A DNA stretch of 64,000 nt from positions 1-64,000 of the forward strand of contig NZ_FOWN01000004.1 in the NCBI RefSeq assembly GCF_900115465.1. The letters run 5' to 3'. This DNA comes from Halolactibacillus alkaliphilus. GTDB lineage: Bacteria; Bacillota; Bacilli; Bacillales; Amphibacillaceae. The translations under genes and the position numbers were made by a program. The notes below the pieces were generated by a model. The model was not told the origin of the DNA. It ran no database searches and saw only the letters and a program-made list of their open reading frames with translations. Shown piece after piece: positions 43,640-56,744 of this stretch; position 1 is the first letter of the stretch; every line of letters begins with the position of its first letter.

Positions 43640-46339
43640 GTGATCAAAACTAAGCAAACATTTGAGCTTAACGGAAAAAAAGTAAACTATTACAAATTAA
43701 AAGCGTTAGAAGAAGCAGGTAAAGGAAATATCAACCGCCTACCGTTCTCGATTCGTGTTTTACTTGAATCGTTATTAAGACAATATGATGGACGTATTAT
43801 CAACGAAGAGCATATTGATGGCTTAATTAATTGGGGGAAAACGGAGAAGACAGATGTACCGTTTAAACCATCACGTGTTATTTTACAAGACTTTACGGGT
43901 GTTCCTGCCGTTGTAGACTTGGCATCATTGCGTAAAGCGATGGTTGACATGGGTGGGAAGGCTGATCAAATTAATCCCGAAGTACCTGTTGATCTCGTTA
44001 TCGACCACTCAGTTCAAGTAGATGAATTCGGAACAAATAGTGCGTTACTGGCGAATATGGACTATGAATTCGAACGGAACATGGAGCGTTATCAATTCCT
44101 TAACTGGGCGCAAAAAGCCTTTGATAATTATCGTGCAGTTCCGCCAGCAACAGGGATTGTTCACCAAGTGAACTTGGAGTATATTGCGAAAGTGGTCCAC
44201 CAACAGGAGAATAGTGATGGTTCAATTGACGCTTATCCTGATACTTTAGTTGGAACTGACTCACATACAACAATGGTTAATGGTTTAGGCGTTCTTGGAT
44301 GGGGTGTCGGTGGTATCGAAGCTGAAGCAGGTATGCTCGGGCAACCTTCCTATTTCCCTGCACCTGATGTTATCGGTGTCAAGTTCACTGGTTCTATGCC
44401 GAACGGCATTACAGCAACGGATTTAGCACTAAAAGTTACGCAAGTGCTCCGCGAGAAAAAAGTAGTAGGTAAATTTGTCGAGTACTTTGGACCAGGTTTA
44501 AAAGAAATGCCCCTTGCAGATCGGGCAACTATTTCAAATATGGCACCTGAATACGGGGCAACATGTGGTTTCTTCCCTGTTGATGAAGAAGCATTAAACT
44601 ATTTGCGATTAACTGGACGTGAGGAAGAACATATTGCGTTGGTAGAAGCCTATTGTAAAGCAAATGATCTCTGGTATGATTCAGATCAGCCAGATCCTGA
44701 ATTTACAGAGTTAGTTGAAATTAGTCTATCAGATTTACAACCAAGTTTATCAGGACCTAAAAGACCACAAGACTTAATCTTACTTTCAGATATGAAACAT
44801 TCATTCCATGAAGCAATCACTGGACCACAAGGAAATCATGGTTTTGGCTTAGGTAAAGAAGAATTTGATAAAGTGGCGAAAGTAAAGCACGAAAATGGTA
44901 TAAAAAGCGAGATGCATACTGGTTCACTTGCCATTGCGGCGATTACATCTTGTACAAATACATCAAATCCATACGTTATGTTAGGATCTGGTTTACTCGC
45001 ACGTAACGCAGTTAAAAAGGGCTTAACAGTACCGCCTTACGTAAAAACTTCTTTGGCCCCCGGTTCTAAAGTCGTCACACGCTATTTAGAAGATGCAGGA
45101 CTTATGCAATATCTTGAAGAGCTTGGCTTTAATCTCGTTGGTTATGGTTGTACAACATGTATTGGTAATTCTGGTCCGCTTGAACCTTCAGTGGAAGAGG
45201 CGATTGTCGAGCACGATTTAACTGTTGCATCGGTATTATCTGGAAACCGTAACTTTGAAGGGCGGATTCATCCACTCGTTAAAGCAAACTACTTAGCATC
45301 CCCACCGCTTGTTGTAGCATATGCGCTAGCAGGGACTGTTGATATTGATCTAATGAAAGAACCCTTAGGTTATGACCAAAACAATGAACCTGTCTATTTT
45401 GATGATTTGTGGCCATCATTAGATGAGATACGCAATGAAGTCTTCAAAGTTGTCACACCTGAAATTTTCAAGAAGGAATATGCGAATATCTTTAATTCTA
45501 ACGAACGTTGGAATCAAATCGAAACAACAGATGAGCCACTTTATGAGTGGGACGAATCATCAACATATATTCAAAATCCACCATTCTTTGAAAATCTTTC
45601 ACGTGACCCAGATGAAGTGAAACCATTAAATAACCTACGAGTGATCGGTAAGTTTGGTGATTCTGTGACAACTGATCATATTTCACCTGCCGGCGCAATC
45701 GCAAAAGATATGCCAGCTGGCCGATACTTACAAAAACATGGTGTCACACCACGTCACTTCAATTCATACGGTTCACGTCGTGGAAATCATGAAGTAATGA
45801 TGCGCGGAACATTTGGTAATATCCGCATTAAAAATATGCTGGCACCTGGTACTGAAGGTGGTTATACAACTTTCTGGCCAAAAGAGAAAGTTATGCCAAT
45901 TTACGATGCAGCAATGAAGTATCAAGAACTAGGAACCGGCTTAGCTATTTTAGCTGGCAACGATTATGGCATGGGTTCTTCACGTGATTGGGCCGCTAAA
46001 GGGACGAATCTTCTTGGTATAAAAACCGTTATTGCTAAGAGTTATGAGCGTATTCACCGCAGTAACCTTGTCATGATGGGTGTTCTTCCGCTTCAATTTA
46101 CGGCTGGCGAAGATGCTGATACACTTGGATTAAATGGACGTGAAACCATCTCTGTTGAGATTGATGAATCAGTTACACCAAACCAAGTCGTCACAATAAC
46201 AGCTACCGCTGAAGATGGCACTATTACTAAATTTGAAGCTCTTGCTCGCTTTGATAGTGAAGTTGAAATTGACTATTACCGTCATGGTGGTATCTTACAA
46301 ATGGTTTTACGTAATAAGCTACTTGAAAACGAAGCTTAA
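43640..46339 (+). CDS. acnA: Aconitate hydratase
   Basis: The 899-residue protein has the full AcnA/IRP layout. [19 protein letters not shown] (first cluster Cys) and [11 protein letters not shown] (the other two Cys) bind the 4Fe-4S cluster. The swivel domain has [10 protein letters not shown]. It interconverts citrate and isocitrate in the TCA cycle; Bacillus CitB can also bind RNA when its cluster is lost. The start is a GTG with AGGAGGG upstream. A single gene, with its own promoter and terminator. Confidence 0.97.
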   Translation: MIKTKQTFELNGKKVNYYKLKALEEAGKGNINRLPFSIRVLLESLLRQYDGRIINEEHIDGLINWGKTEKTDVPFKPSRVILQDFTGVPAVVDLASLRKAMVDMGGKADQINPEVPVDLVIDHSVQVDEFGTNSALLANMDYEFERNMERYQFLNWAQKAFDNYRAVPPATGIVHQVNLEYIAKVVHQQENSDGSIDAYPDTLVGTDSHTTMVNGLGVLGWGVGGIEAEAGMLGQPSYFPAPDVIGVKFTGSMPNGITATDLALKVTQVLREKKVVGKFVEYFGPGLKEMPLADRATISNMAPEYGATCGFFPVDEEALNYLRLTGREEEHIALVEAYCKANDLWYDSDQPDPEFTELVEISLSDLQPSLSGPKRPQDLILLSDMKHSFHEAITGPQGNHGFGLGKEEFDKVAKVKHENGIKSEMHTGSLAIAAITSCTNTSNPYVMLGSGLLARNAVKKGLTVPPYVKTSLAPGSKVVTRYLEDAGLMQYLEELGFNLVGYGCTTCIGNSGPLEPSVEEAIVEHDLTVASVLSGNRNFEGRIHPLVKANYLASPPLVVAYALAGTVDIDLMKEPLGYDQNNEPVYFDDLWPSLDEIRNEVFKVVTPEIFKKEYANIFNSNERWNQIETTDEPLYEWDESSTYIQNPPFFENLSRDPDEVKPLNNLRVIGKFGDSVTTDHISPAGAIAKDMPAGRYLQKHGVTPRHFNSYGSRRGNHEVMMRGTFGNIRIKNMLAPGTEGGYTTFWPKEKVMPIYDAAMKYQELGTGLAILAGNDYGMGSSRDWAAKGTNLLGIKTVIAKSYERIHRSNLVMMGVLPLQFTAGEDADTLGLNGRETISVEIDESVTPNQVVTITATAEDGTITKFEALARFDSEVEIDYYRHGGILQMVLRNKLLENEA

Positions 46340-46346
46340 CAAACTG

Positions 46347-46376
46347 AAAAAAGCCGTCCAGCAGGGCGGCTTTTTG
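46347..46376 (+). terminator. Terminator after acnA
   Basis: AAAGCCGTCC and GGGCGGCTTT pair around a short loop and run into TTTTTG. Confidence 0.85.
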
Positions 46377-46456
46377 TTATGGCATAAAAACAGATAAGTC
46401 ATCAAATGTATTTATTTATGTTAAACTATTAGAAGGATGAAAGAGAGGGATGTAGA

Positions 46457-48760
46457 ATGACAAATCACTTAATTTTTTCGAAAATAAATGAAACAACACT
46501 ACTTAATTGGACAGATATCAACACGAAACCACCCTATAGAGAGATCGATTGCTTACGTGCCATCGATCAATATCGCATAGAGCCAGATAAGTTAGCCCAT
46601 ACTGCTGTTAGCGCACTGCACACGATGCTCGTTTATCATCGCTTAATGCGACACCATGAAACGGATCATTTATCTGACAAGCTCTTAAATATTGCTAAAG
46701 AATATGATCAAAAGCTACCAATGATTGATTCAATGACCCAAATCAAACAATTTTATCGCGTATTTCAAGACATTAGAACGCTTGATATCGCTGACTTTAC
46801 TTTACGGGAAACGGATTTTGATCAATTAAAATTAAAGAAAATGACGCTGTTAAAAGCGGAAATTAATCGTTTCTTTGAACTTACACGCCATGTGTCCATT
46901 TACCAATCAGGTAAAGAACAACCATTACACAAAATATTTATCGAGCTAAAAAATGTATTAGTTGAACTAGAGGGCACACTGGATGAAGGTATAGATTTAA
47001 TAGATAACCGACGCACAGGTGTAAAAACGGGCACCATTAATGAGCACGTTCGGCACGTGCATGAGCTTATCAATCAATTTTACGATGCTTTTCCTTCAAT
47101 ATTCAATTCCGAATTAAAGCAATCGCCATTAGAAAAGCTTGAATCAATGATTGGATTAGAGCATGTCAAACGTTATATGCGACAATATTATCATTACTTA
47201 AAATACCAACAAGACCGGAAATCTATTGGTTTTCAAATGATCGATGAACCAGGACTGCATATGATTATCACTGGTAACCCTGGAACAGGTAAAACAACCA
47301 TCGCGCGACTCTTAGCTGAGATTTATCATGAGTTAGGCCTGTTGGAAACAGAAAAAGTGATTGAGGTAAACAGGTCCCATCTTGTCGGTTCATTCGTTGG
47401 GCAAAGTGAAGAAAACACCATGGCCTATATTAGAGAAGCCGTAGGTGGGGTTTTATTTATTGATGAAGCTTATAGCCTTCATCGACAAAACCAAAGCGGG
47501 AGTGATTACGGTCAATCAGTCATTGATACTTTGGTTTCAGCTATGACAAGTGGGGAGTATGCTGGAAAATTCGCAGTGATTTTAGCAGGATATCCAGAAG
47601 AAATGCGGCAATTTTTATGGGCAAACCCCGGCCTAAGAAGTCGCTTCCCTGAACAAAATTTCATCCATTTACCTGACTTTAAAATGAGTGAGTTGTTAGA
47701 AATCGCTGAAGAAGCTGCACTTCATAATGATTATTTCTTCACCGAAACAGCGTTAAATGGCTTCTATGGCTTAATTGAACGAGCGAAAGTAGATGACTCA
47801 TTTGGTAATGCACGTACGGTAAGAGACTTAGTGATGAAAGCGATCTTTAAAAAAGGTGCTTCCATTTCTGTAGACGAACAAGATGATTGGCTTGATCATA
47901 TGCATATTGAATCTAAAGATTTAGCTGTCATGGATGATGAAAAAGACGATACTGATCCAATGGAGCAGCTAGAAAACTTAGTAGGTTTAACACATGTAAA
48001 AGATGAAGTGAAAAAATTGTCCTCATTCGTGAAGATTCAACAAACAAGGAAGAACCAAGGTTTACCATCGGTACCCATTCAACTTCATGCCGTCTTTTCT
48101 GGTAATCCAGGTACAGGTAAAACAACTGTCGCCAAAATATATTCTAAACTATTAAAAGAGCGTGGATTATTAAAACGGGGCCATGTTATTTTAGCTTCTC
48201 GCAGTGATTTAGTCGCAGGGTACGTTGGCCAAACCGCTATTAAAACAAAGAATAAAATTCGTGAAGCTTTAGGCGGAGTACTCTTTATTGATGAGGCTTA
48301 TAGTCTCTATCGTGGAGAAAATGATTTCGGTAAAGAAGCGATTGATACGTTAGTAGATGAAATGACAAAGCATAACGAAAATCTTGTCGTTATTCTTGCT
48401 GGGTACAAACAGGATATGAAAAGATTTATCGACAGCAATCCCGGTTTAAGTTCTCGTTTTAAAAAATATTTTGTTTTCCAAGATTATTCAGGAAATGACT
48501 TACTAGATATTTCATTATTTCATATTGAACGTTACCATTATCAAGTGAATCAAGAAGTGAAAGACTATCTCCTTGAGCAATTCACTGACCAAGCGATAAC
48601 TGGCAATGCGCGATTTGTCGTCAATCTAGTCGAAGAGGCCATTCAATTTCAGGCATTGCGCTTATCAGAAGCCGATGAATTGACGGAAACTTTTACAGAA
48701 CTATCTGTGCAAGATTTTAAAAATGCTTGGCAACAAATAAAGGGAAGTGTAGATGAGTGA
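46457..48760 (+). CDS. Tandem AAA ATPase of the CbbX/SpoVK class
   Basis: The 767-residue protein has a helical N-terminal region (about 1-220) and two AAA modules. Module 1 has Walker A G-N-P-G-T-G-K-T (about 273-280), F-I-D-E-A-Y-S-L-H and G-L-R-S-R-F. Module 2 has Walker A at about 549-556, F-I-D-E-A-Y-S-L-Y and G-L-S-S-R-F. Both have intact Walker B Glu and arginine-finger-type motifs, so both should hydrolyse ATP. SpoVK and CbbX have a single such module. The target is unknown. The stop overlaps the thioesterase start by four bases (GTGA), so the genes are coupled. Confidence 0.88.
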   Translation: MTNHLIFSKINETTLLNWTDINTKPPYREIDCLRAIDQYRIEPDKLAHTAVSALHTMLVYHRLMRHHETDHLSDKLLNIAKEYDQKLPMIDSMTQIKQFYRVFQDIRTLDIADFTLRETDFDQLKLKKMTLLKAEINRFFELTRHVSIYQSGKEQPLHKIFIELKNVLVELEGTLDEGIDLIDNRRTGVKTGTINEHVRHVHELINQFYDAFPSIFNSELKQSPLEKLESMIGLEHVKRYMRQYYHYLKYQQDRKSIGFQMIDEPGLHMIITGNPGTGKTTIARLLAEIYHELGLLETEKVIEVNRSHLVGSFVGQSEENTMAYIREAVGGVLFIDEAYSLHRQNQSGSDYGQSVIDTLVSAMTSGEYAGKFAVILAGYPEEMRQFLWANPGLRSRFPEQNFIHLPDFKMSELLEIAEEAALHNDYFFTETALNGFYGLIERAKVDDSFGNARTVRDLVMKAIFKKGASISVDEQDDWLDHMHIESKDLAVMDDEKDDTDPMEQLENLVGLTHVKDEVKKLSSFVKIQQTRKNQGLPSVPIQLHAVFSGNPGTGKTTVAKIYSKLLKERGLLKRGHVILASRSDLVAGYVGQTAIKTKNKIREALGGVLFIDEAYSLYRGENDFGKEAIDTLVDEMTKHNENLVVILAGYKQDMKRFIDSNPGLSSRFKKYFVFQDYSGNDLLDISLFHIERYHYQVNQEVKDYLLEQFTDQAITGNARFVVNLVEEAIQFQALRLSEADELTETFTELSVQDFKNAWQQIKGSVDE

Positions 48761-49176
48761 AGAAAGTAACAGAGAAAATCAATGTGCGTTATCAAGAAAC
48801 AGACCAAATGGGGGTTGTTTATCACGCGAACTATCTCGTATGGTTTGAAATTGGACGAACAGCTTTTATTGAAGCATTAGGCTTTAATTACCATGACATG
48901 GAACAAGCGGGCGTTGTGTCACCAGTGACACATATTGAAGCAGATTATATGTCCCCTGCTAAATACGGGGAGCCTTGCTTTGTGACAACATGGGTTGAAC
49001 GTTATGATGGATTGCGAACACGGTACGGTTATGAGGTCACTAATGGGGCAGATACCCTGTTAGTTACAGGTTTTAGTGATCATGTCATTGTGAAAAAAGA
49101 CAGTTTTCGACCACTCTCCGTTCGAAAAAAATTCCCGGATTGGCACGAGGCCTATCTAAAGGCGATGAAGCAATAA
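48757..49176 (+). CDS. Acyl-CoA thioesterase, YbgC/YneP type
   Basis: The 139-residue hotdog-fold protein has V-R-Y-Q-E-T-D-Q-M-G-V-V-Y-H-A-N-Y-L-V-W-F-E-I-G-R, the 4-hydroxybenzoyl-CoA thioesterase motif with the catalytic Asp in E-T-D and the active H-A-N-Y. It should hydrolyse acyl-CoA thioesters in the cytoplasm. It starts with a GTG in the stop of the AAA gene and ends by overlapping the next ATG by one base, so the three genes form one coupled unit. Bacillus yneP lies in a related neighbourhood. Confidence 0.88.
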   Translation: MKKVTEKINVRYQETDQMGVVYHANYLVWFEIGRTAFIEALGFNYHDMEQAGVVSPVTHIEADYMSPAKYGEPCFVTTWVERYDGLRTRYGYEVTNGADTLLVTGFSDHVIVKKDSFRPLSVRKKFPDWHEAYLKAMKQ

Positions 49177-49475
49177 TGGCCTTCGGAATTAGTCGTCAGG
49201 AATTAAATGAGTGGAAAAACAAAGTAACCAATGGGGAAATCGCTATTATTACGCATTATTGGCAAGATCAACGTTTTGATGGTGCTACTTCTGTCACAAA
49301 AGTCGGTTGTAATGACCTGAAGAAGTTAATGGCCTGGGGAGAACGCTACGACCTAAAACCTGAATGGATCGATTATAAGGATGACTTTCCTCATTACGAT
49401 TTATTTCCCCCTTATCAAAAAGAGGTGTTAATAGGTGAGGGGTATGATGAGCATATTAAACGATTCAATTTGTGA
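49176..49475 (+). CDS. YneQ-like hypothetical protein
   Basis: The ATG at 49176 overlaps the preceding TAA (TAATG), giving 99 residues. The protein has W-K-x-K-V-x-x-G-E-I-A-I-I-T-H-Y-W-x-D-x-R-F, T-x-V-T-K-V-G-C-x-D-L-x-K-L-x-x-W-G and a P-x-W-I-D-Y-K-D-x-F-P-H-Y-D-L-F motif, matching the YneQ family found after yneP in Bacillus. The function is not known. The conserved His, Trp and Asp residues may form a binding site. Confidence 0.85.
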   Translation: MAFGISRQELNEWKNKVTNGEIAIITHYWQDQRFDGATSVTKVGCNDLKKLMAWGERYDLKPEWIDYKDDFPHYDLFPPYQKEVLIGEGYDEHIKRFNL

Positions 49476-49482
49476 TAGTAAT

Positions 49483-49525
49483 TAACCCAGTAGGTGGTCA
49501 GATACCGCCATACTGGGTTTAGTCT
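49483..49525. terminator. Terminator between the YneQ-like gene and yidD
   Basis: AACCCAGTAGGTGGT and ACCGCCATACTGGGTT pair along about 14 positions; A/T-rich flanks on both sides suit both convergent transcripts. Confidence 0.75.
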
Positions 49526-49540
49526 TTCATACGTTTATAA

Positions 49541-49786
49541 TCATTGTATCTTTTTAGACGATTTTTCTTTTTTTAATGGTACAGGATCAAAGCCGCCAGG
49601 ATGAAGCGGATGACATTTTAATAGTCTTTTGATCGTCAAGTAGCCACCTTTTAAAGCTCCAAAGCGTTCAATCGCCTCTAAACCATAACTTGAACAGGTT
49701 GGATGAAAGCGACAGCTGGGTGGTTTTGCTGGGCTAATGTATTTTCTGTAAAATTGAATGATAGCAATGAATAATTTTTTGATCAC
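49541..49786 (-). CDS. yidD: Membrane protein insertion efficiency factor YidD
   Basis: The 81-residue protein has an N-terminal amphipathic/hydrophobic helix and the family core P-P-S-C-R-F-x-P-T-C-S-x-Y and [11 protein letters not shown][22 protein letters not shown]. The three conserved Cys are present. It is thought to aid YidC/Sec insertion of membrane proteins at the inner face of the membrane. The GTG start overlaps the folE2 stop by four bases, an unusual pairing. Confidence 0.95.
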   Translation of the reverse strand: MIKKLFIAIIQFYRKYISPAKPPSCRFHPTCSSYGLEAIERFGALKGGYLTIKRLLKCHPLHPGGFDPVPLKKEKSSKKIQ

Positions 49787-50706
49787 TTCGTTTCATCTCT
49801 TTTATCATAATGAATCGATGCAATCGCATCATGTAGATGGATAGACTCTTCATTTTGACAGTGAACATCGAACTTTACAACATCTTCCCATTCATAGAGA
49901 TCGGCACTAACTAAGCGAACCATATCTTCTACAAATCGCGGATTTTCATAAGCGTGTTCGGTAACAACCTTTTCATCTGTTCGCTTTAAGACGGGATGAA
50001 TACGGGCGCTGGCATTAGATTCAGCCATTTCTAGTAACACTGCTTTCCAATCAACAAACGTTTCATCAAAAGACGCGTTTAAAAGGGCATTAATCGTTAC
50101 AACGCCACGTTGGTTATGCGCACTGTATTCACTGATTTCCTTCGAACATGGACAAAGGGTTGTAATTGTTGCGACGATACCGACGGTTGTCGTAAAACCT
50201 TCTTTTTCATCATAAGTCACCTTAAAATTCAGGTCAATATGGTTAAGACCTTGTAACTTTGAATACGGTCCAGCTTGTTGATAAAAGTAAGGAACACTTA
50301 GTTCAATTTGAGCATCTTGCGTTTTGAGACGGGCACTTAATTCTTTTGTGAAAGCTTGTAAGTCGCTAAGTTTCGTCGTCAATTTATTCTGTTGAAAATA
50401 AGCTTCTAATTGCTCGGTGAACCGTGACATGTTTGTTCCTTTACTGTCTTTTACGATGGATGATGTCATAGTAAACGTTCCGATGGATGTTTGTATTTTT
50501 GGCTCTTTATCACCGTTTATAATGACAGGGTGCTTCACATTAGTAATACCTACAGCATCAATGTGAAATAGGAAGTCATTTTTAGTATTCTGCAAATCAG
50601 CCATTTGTTCTTTTTCTACTGGTTTTGTCTTTTCGCCTGGCGCAACAGACCCGAATAAGCGATGACGGGCTTGTTTATTTGGTAAGTTTTTTTTGGATGA
50701 GGTCAA
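49783..50706 (-). CDS. folE2: GTP cyclohydrolase FolE2 (type IB)
   Basis: The 307-residue protein has R-H-R-L-F-G-S-V near the start and the type IB core [19 protein letters not shown] with the metal-binding Cys, plus [12 protein letters not shown]. It converts GTP to dihydroneopterin triphosphate for folate or queuosine synthesis and, unlike FolE, does not strictly need zinc. The start is a TTG (50706) with AAAGGGG upstream at a slightly long distance. I saw no clear Zur box, though family members are often Zur-controlled. Confidence 0.93.
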   Translation of the reverse strand: MTSSKKNLPNKQARHRLFGSVAPGEKTKPVEKEQMADLQNTKNDFLFHIDAVGITNVKHPVIINGDKEPKIQTSIGTFTMTSSIVKDSKGTNMSRFTEQLEAYFQQNKLTTKLSDLQAFTKELSARLKTQDAQIELSVPYFYQQAGPYSKLQGLNHIDLNFKVTYDEKEGFTTTVGIVATITTLCPCSKEISEYSAHNQRGVVTINALLNASFDETFVDWKAVLLEMAESNASARIHPVLKRTDEKVVTEHAYENPRFVEDMVRLVSADLYEWEDVVKFDVHCQNEESIHLHDAIASIHYDKRDETK

Positions 50707-50744
50707 TAATCTTGCATCCCCTTTCAGTTCTTTCTTATCTAACG

Positions 50745-50773
50745 AGTATACTAAGAGTCTTTCTTTGTTTCAA
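50745..50773 (-). promoter_or_regulatory. Promoter of folE2-yidD
   Basis: On the minus strand, TTGAAA (50773-50768) and TATACT (50750-50745) are 17 bases apart. Confidence 0.7.
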
Positions 50774-50815
50774 TCTATTTTACTTGGGTTTAATATAAAT
50801 TGTCTTTTTTCATAT

Positions 50816-50840
50816 AAAAAACGCACACAAATTGTGTGCG
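50816..50840 (-). terminator. Terminator after plsY
   Basis: CGCACACAA and TTGTGTGCG form a perfect stem with a one-base loop region; on the minus strand it is followed by TTTTTT. Confidence 0.85.
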
Positions 50841-50854
50841 CCGTTATAAATAAA

Positions 50855-51442
50855 TTACAGCCAAGTGATCTTTGGTTCAGTTTTATTGAGAATACGTTTT
50901 ATATTCGGAATATGTCGATAAATGATAAAGGTAAGTAAAACGGCTGTTAAAATCAATAAATCGTAACGTGACATAACAAGTGCTGTGATGACTGCGATGA
51001 AACTCGTAATGATTGATGATAACGAAACATATTTCGTTATATATAGGAACATAAAGAATGAGGCCAAAATGACAAAGAATAATAATGGACTGAGTCCTAG
51101 TACAAGACCACCAGAAGTAGCGACTGCCTTACCTCCTTTAAATTGCGCAAATACAGGGTACATATGTCCGATGACACTAAACACACCAATGATGAGTAAG
51201 TTAACCTCAATCGGGCTAAACAACATAGGGATGATGATACTTAATGTGCCTTTTAATACGTCAGCAATTGTGACAATCATGCCTGCCTTCTTACCGAGCA
51301 CACGAAAGGTATTTGTGCCACCAAGGTTACCACTACCATGTTCACGGATATCTGTTTGGTAAAACAACTTACCAACAATAAGACCGGAAGGTATTGAACC
51401 AAGTAAATAAGCTAATACAATAAATAATACATAATAAAGCAT
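50855..51442 (-). CDS. plsY: Glycerol-3-phosphate acyltransferase PlsY
   Basis: The 195-residue protein has five membrane helices with the family motifs L-G-S-I-P-S-G (motif 1), [13 protein letters not shown] near 37-49 and F-K-G-G-K-A-V-A-T (motif 2). It transfers the acyl group from acyl phosphate to glycerol 3-phosphate, the first step of phospholipid synthesis. Its place back-to-back with the CoA-binding gene and parE is the usual one in Bacillales. AGAGGAAC precedes the ATG. Confidence 0.96.
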   Translation of the reverse strand: MLYYVLFIVLAYLLGSIPSGLIVGKLFYQTDIREHGSGNLGGTNTFRVLGKKAGMIVTIADVLKGTLSIIIPMLFSPIEVNLLIIGVFSVIGHMYPVFAQFKGGKAVATSGGLVLGLSPLLFFVILASFFMFLYITKYVSLSSIITSFIAVITALVMSRYDLLILTAVLLTFIIYRHIPNIKRILNKTEPKITWL

Positions 51443-51631
51443 ATAACTGTTCCTCTTTTCATACAGATTCGTCGCCTTATTGTAACACGTTTTATATAAG
51501 AGTAAAAGGGTTTTAAGACCAGGTCTTAAAAAAGTTGATTAAGTAACGGTTATATCAGGTGTTAGTTGACCTTTTTAACCTAAAAAGCTTAAACTAAGAA
51601 AGAAGAGACTAAAAAATGAGGTGAAGAGTCC

Positions 51632-54113
<2,482 letters not shown>

Positions 54114-54141
54114 GTAAGCATTGAGTTAAGGAGGAACTACC

Positions 54142-56595
54142 TTGCCACAAAGTGAGCAATTTTTAGATTTACCATTAGAAGAAGTTATAGGTGACCGCTT
54201 TGGTCGTTACAGTAAATACATTATTCAAGACCGCGCACTTCCTGATGCCCGCGATGGCCTCAAGCCCGTGCAACGCCGAATTCTTTATGCGATGCATAAG
54301 GAGGGCAACACCCATGAAAAAGGCTTTAGAAAATCCGCCAAAACTGTTGGTACAGTTATTGGTAACTATCACCCACACGGAGATAGTTCTGTTTACGAAG
54401 CGATGACCCGTCTATCACAAGATTGGAAAGTACGCAATGTCCTTGTAGAAATGCACGGAAATAACGGAAGTGTGGATGGTGACCCACCAGCTGCTATGCG
54501 TTATACTGAAGCGCGTCTTGCCCCGATTGCAGCTGAATTATTACGAGATATCGATAAAGAAACGGTTGATTTCATACCGAACTTTGACGATACTAACAGT
54601 GAACCGGTCGTGTTACCCGCTCGTTTTCCTAACTTGCTTGTCAATGGTTCAACAGGAATTTCCGCTGGATATGCGACTGATATTCCACCACACAACTTAA
54701 ACGAAGTGATCGATGCGGTGATTAAAAAAATCGAGACGCCTGACATTACCGTTGACGAGTTAATCAAGATTATTCCAGGACCGGATTTTCCTACCGGCGG
54801 CATACTGCAAGGCGAGGATGGCATTAAACAAGCATACCGGACCGGTAAAGGGAAAGTTGTTGTTCGCGGCCGTTGTTCGATTGAAAAATTACGAAGTAAG
54901 CGGGAACAGATTGTCATCACTGAAATTCCTTATGAGGTTAATAAAGCAAACCTCGTCAAGCGAATGGACGAGCTAAAGCTTGACCGTAAAGTCGAGGGTG
55001 TTGCCGAAATTCGTGATGAAACAGACCGGACGGGCATGCAAATTGTTATTGAGTTAAAAAAAGATGCTGATAGTGAAGGGATACTTAACTATTTCTATAA
55101 AAATACAGATCTTCAAGTAACATATAATTTCAATATGGTCGCTATTGTTGATAAAACACCTAAACTCATGTCTCTTATAGATATGCTAGACGCCTATATT
55201 AAACACCAACGCTATGTTATTAGGCGATCAGCGGATTATGACCTCAAAAAAGCAAAAACACGACATCATATTGTTGAAGGGCTCATTAAAGCCATTTCTG
55301 TACTTGATGAATTGATTCAAAAAATTCGTGAGAGTAACGATAAAAAAGATGCGAAGCAGAGGATTAAATCTGCCTACGGATTTACAGAAGAACAAGCAGA
55401 AGCCATTGTGAACTTGCAGTTATACCGCTTAACAAATACAGATATAACAGCACTTCAACAAGAACTAGATGAGCTAACTAATGAAATGATGCGCTTAGAA
55501 AAAATATTAACAGACAAGCAAACGTTAGATAATGTCATCAAAAAAGACCTGAAAGATCTGAAAAAGCGATTTAATACCCCTCGTCTAACTATTATTGAAA
55601 AAGAAGTAGAGGAATTAAAAATCAATTTAGAAGTCATGATCGCAAGTGAAGATGTTCTTGTATCTGCAACGCGTGATGGCTATATAAAAAGAACAAGTCT
55701 TAGATCGTATCAAGCCTCAAATGGGGAGGGCTTAGCCATTAAGGAAGATGATCATCTTGTGGGGCTTTTTGAAGTGAATACAACGGATAAAATGCTTATG
55801 TTCACGAACCGAGGGAAGTATATTTACGCACCCGTGCACACATTGCCAGATATTCGTTGGAAAGACCTTGCTCAACATGCCTCACACCTTGTAGGGTTGG
55901 ACCAAGGTGAAAAGATTATTGAGGCGATGCCAATTAGAGATTTTAACACAGCAGACTATCTGATTTTCTTTACAAAAAACGGCATGGTCAAACGGTCTGA
56001 ATTAAAGCAATATGAAGCCACGCGTTTTTCAAAACCATTGATCGCTACAGGATTGAAAAAAGGGGATGAAGTCATCAGTGTCTGCCGGTCAAACGGTTTA
56101 CAAGATGTGTTCATTGCCTCTAATCGCGGTTACGGTCTTCGATACAATGAAGCAGAAATATCACCAGTAGGTCAACGTGCAGCAGGTGTTAAAGCTATTC
56201 AATTAAAACCAGATGAATATGTTGTAAGTGGGCTTGTTTTAAGAGGTGAAACAGACGATACGTTCTTTACTTTAATTACCCAACGTGGGGCGATGAAACG
56301 TATGGCATTGTCCTTATTTGAACAATCAAAAAGAGCAAATCGCGGTCAAATTATGTTGCGTGAATTAAAAGGAAAACCGCATCGTGTTGCTGGATTTTTA
56401 GAAGTGGCTCCTTTAGAACACATTGTTTTGGAGACAACGAGCGGGGACCGGAGTGTTCACCACCCAATGGCATTGTCGATAAGTGATCGCTACAGTAACG
56501 GTTCCTTCGTCTTAGATACAGATCAAGTGGGGGATGTAGTTACTGTCTATAAAGAAACGATTTATCAAGCACCGTTTAAAGAAGATAAAGCATAA
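54142..56595 (+). CDS. parC: DNA topoisomerase IV subunit A
   Basis: The 817-residue protein starts with a TTG after AAGGAGG, 28 bases after parE. The winged-helix region has H-P-H-G-D-S-S-V-Y-E-A, with Ser and Glu at the quinolone-determining positions as in wild type. The catalytic Tyr lies in A-A-M-R-Y-T-E-A-R. A coiled-coil tower follows (about 360-480), and the C-terminal beta-pinwheel repeats (about 500-800) wrap DNA. It cuts and rejoins DNA in the ParC2E2 complex. Confidence 0.97.
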   Translation: MPQSEQFLDLPLEEVIGDRFGRYSKYIIQDRALPDARDGLKPVQRRILYAMHKEGNTHEKGFRKSAKTVGTVIGNYHPHGDSSVYEAMTRLSQDWKVRNVLVEMHGNNGSVDGDPPAAMRYTEARLAPIAAELLRDIDKETVDFIPNFDDTNSEPVVLPARFPNLLVNGSTGISAGYATDIPPHNLNEVIDAVIKKIETPDITVDELIKIIPGPDFPTGGILQGEDGIKQAYRTGKGKVVVRGRCSIEKLRSKREQIVITEIPYEVNKANLVKRMDELKLDRKVEGVAEIRDETDRTGMQIVIELKKDADSEGILNYFYKNTDLQVTYNFNMVAIVDKTPKLMSLIDMLDAYIKHQRYVIRRSADYDLKKAKTRHHIVEGLIKAISVLDELIQKIRESNDKKDAKQRIKSAYGFTEEQAEAIVNLQLYRLTNTDITALQQELDELTNEMMRLEKILTDKQTLDNVIKKDLKDLKKRFNTPRLTIIEKEVEELKINLEVMIASEDVLVSATRDGYIKRTSLRSYQASNGEGLAIKEDDHLVGLFEVNTTDKMLMFTNRGKYIYAPVHTLPDIRWKDLAQHASHLVGLDQGEKIIEAMPIRDFNTADYLIFFTKNGMVKRSELKQYEATRFSKPLIATGLKKGDEVISVCRSNGLQDVFIASNRGYGLRYNEAEISPVGQRAAGVKAIQLKPDEYVVSGLVLRGETDDTFFTLITQRGAMKRMALSLFEQSKRANRGQIMLRELKGKPHRVAGFLEVAPLEHIVLETTSGDRSVHHPMALSISDRYSNGSFVLDTDQVGDVVTVYKETIYQAPFKEDKA

Positions 56596-56661
56596 ATTTG
56601 ACTGCTAAAGCAGTGGGCTTTCGTCTTAGGAGTTTTGTGATCAATGAGGCTAATTAATGAT

Positions 56662-56708
56662 AAAAGCAATCGATAACATATAATTATGTGATCGATTGCT
56701 TTTTTATT
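56662..56708. terminator. Terminator between parC and hisJ
   Basis: AAAGCAATCGAT and ATCGATTGCTTT form a perfect 12-pair stem followed by TTTTTA; the A-rich left side suits the opposite strand too. Confidence 0.9.
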
Positions 56709-56744
56709 AGAAAAGATTCATTCACAATGTAAGCAATTGACCTG

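Noticed and set aside
50693-50938. Plus-strand frame between folE2 and plsY
   Set aside because: It overlaps the folE2 promoter and the plsY terminator; chance frame.
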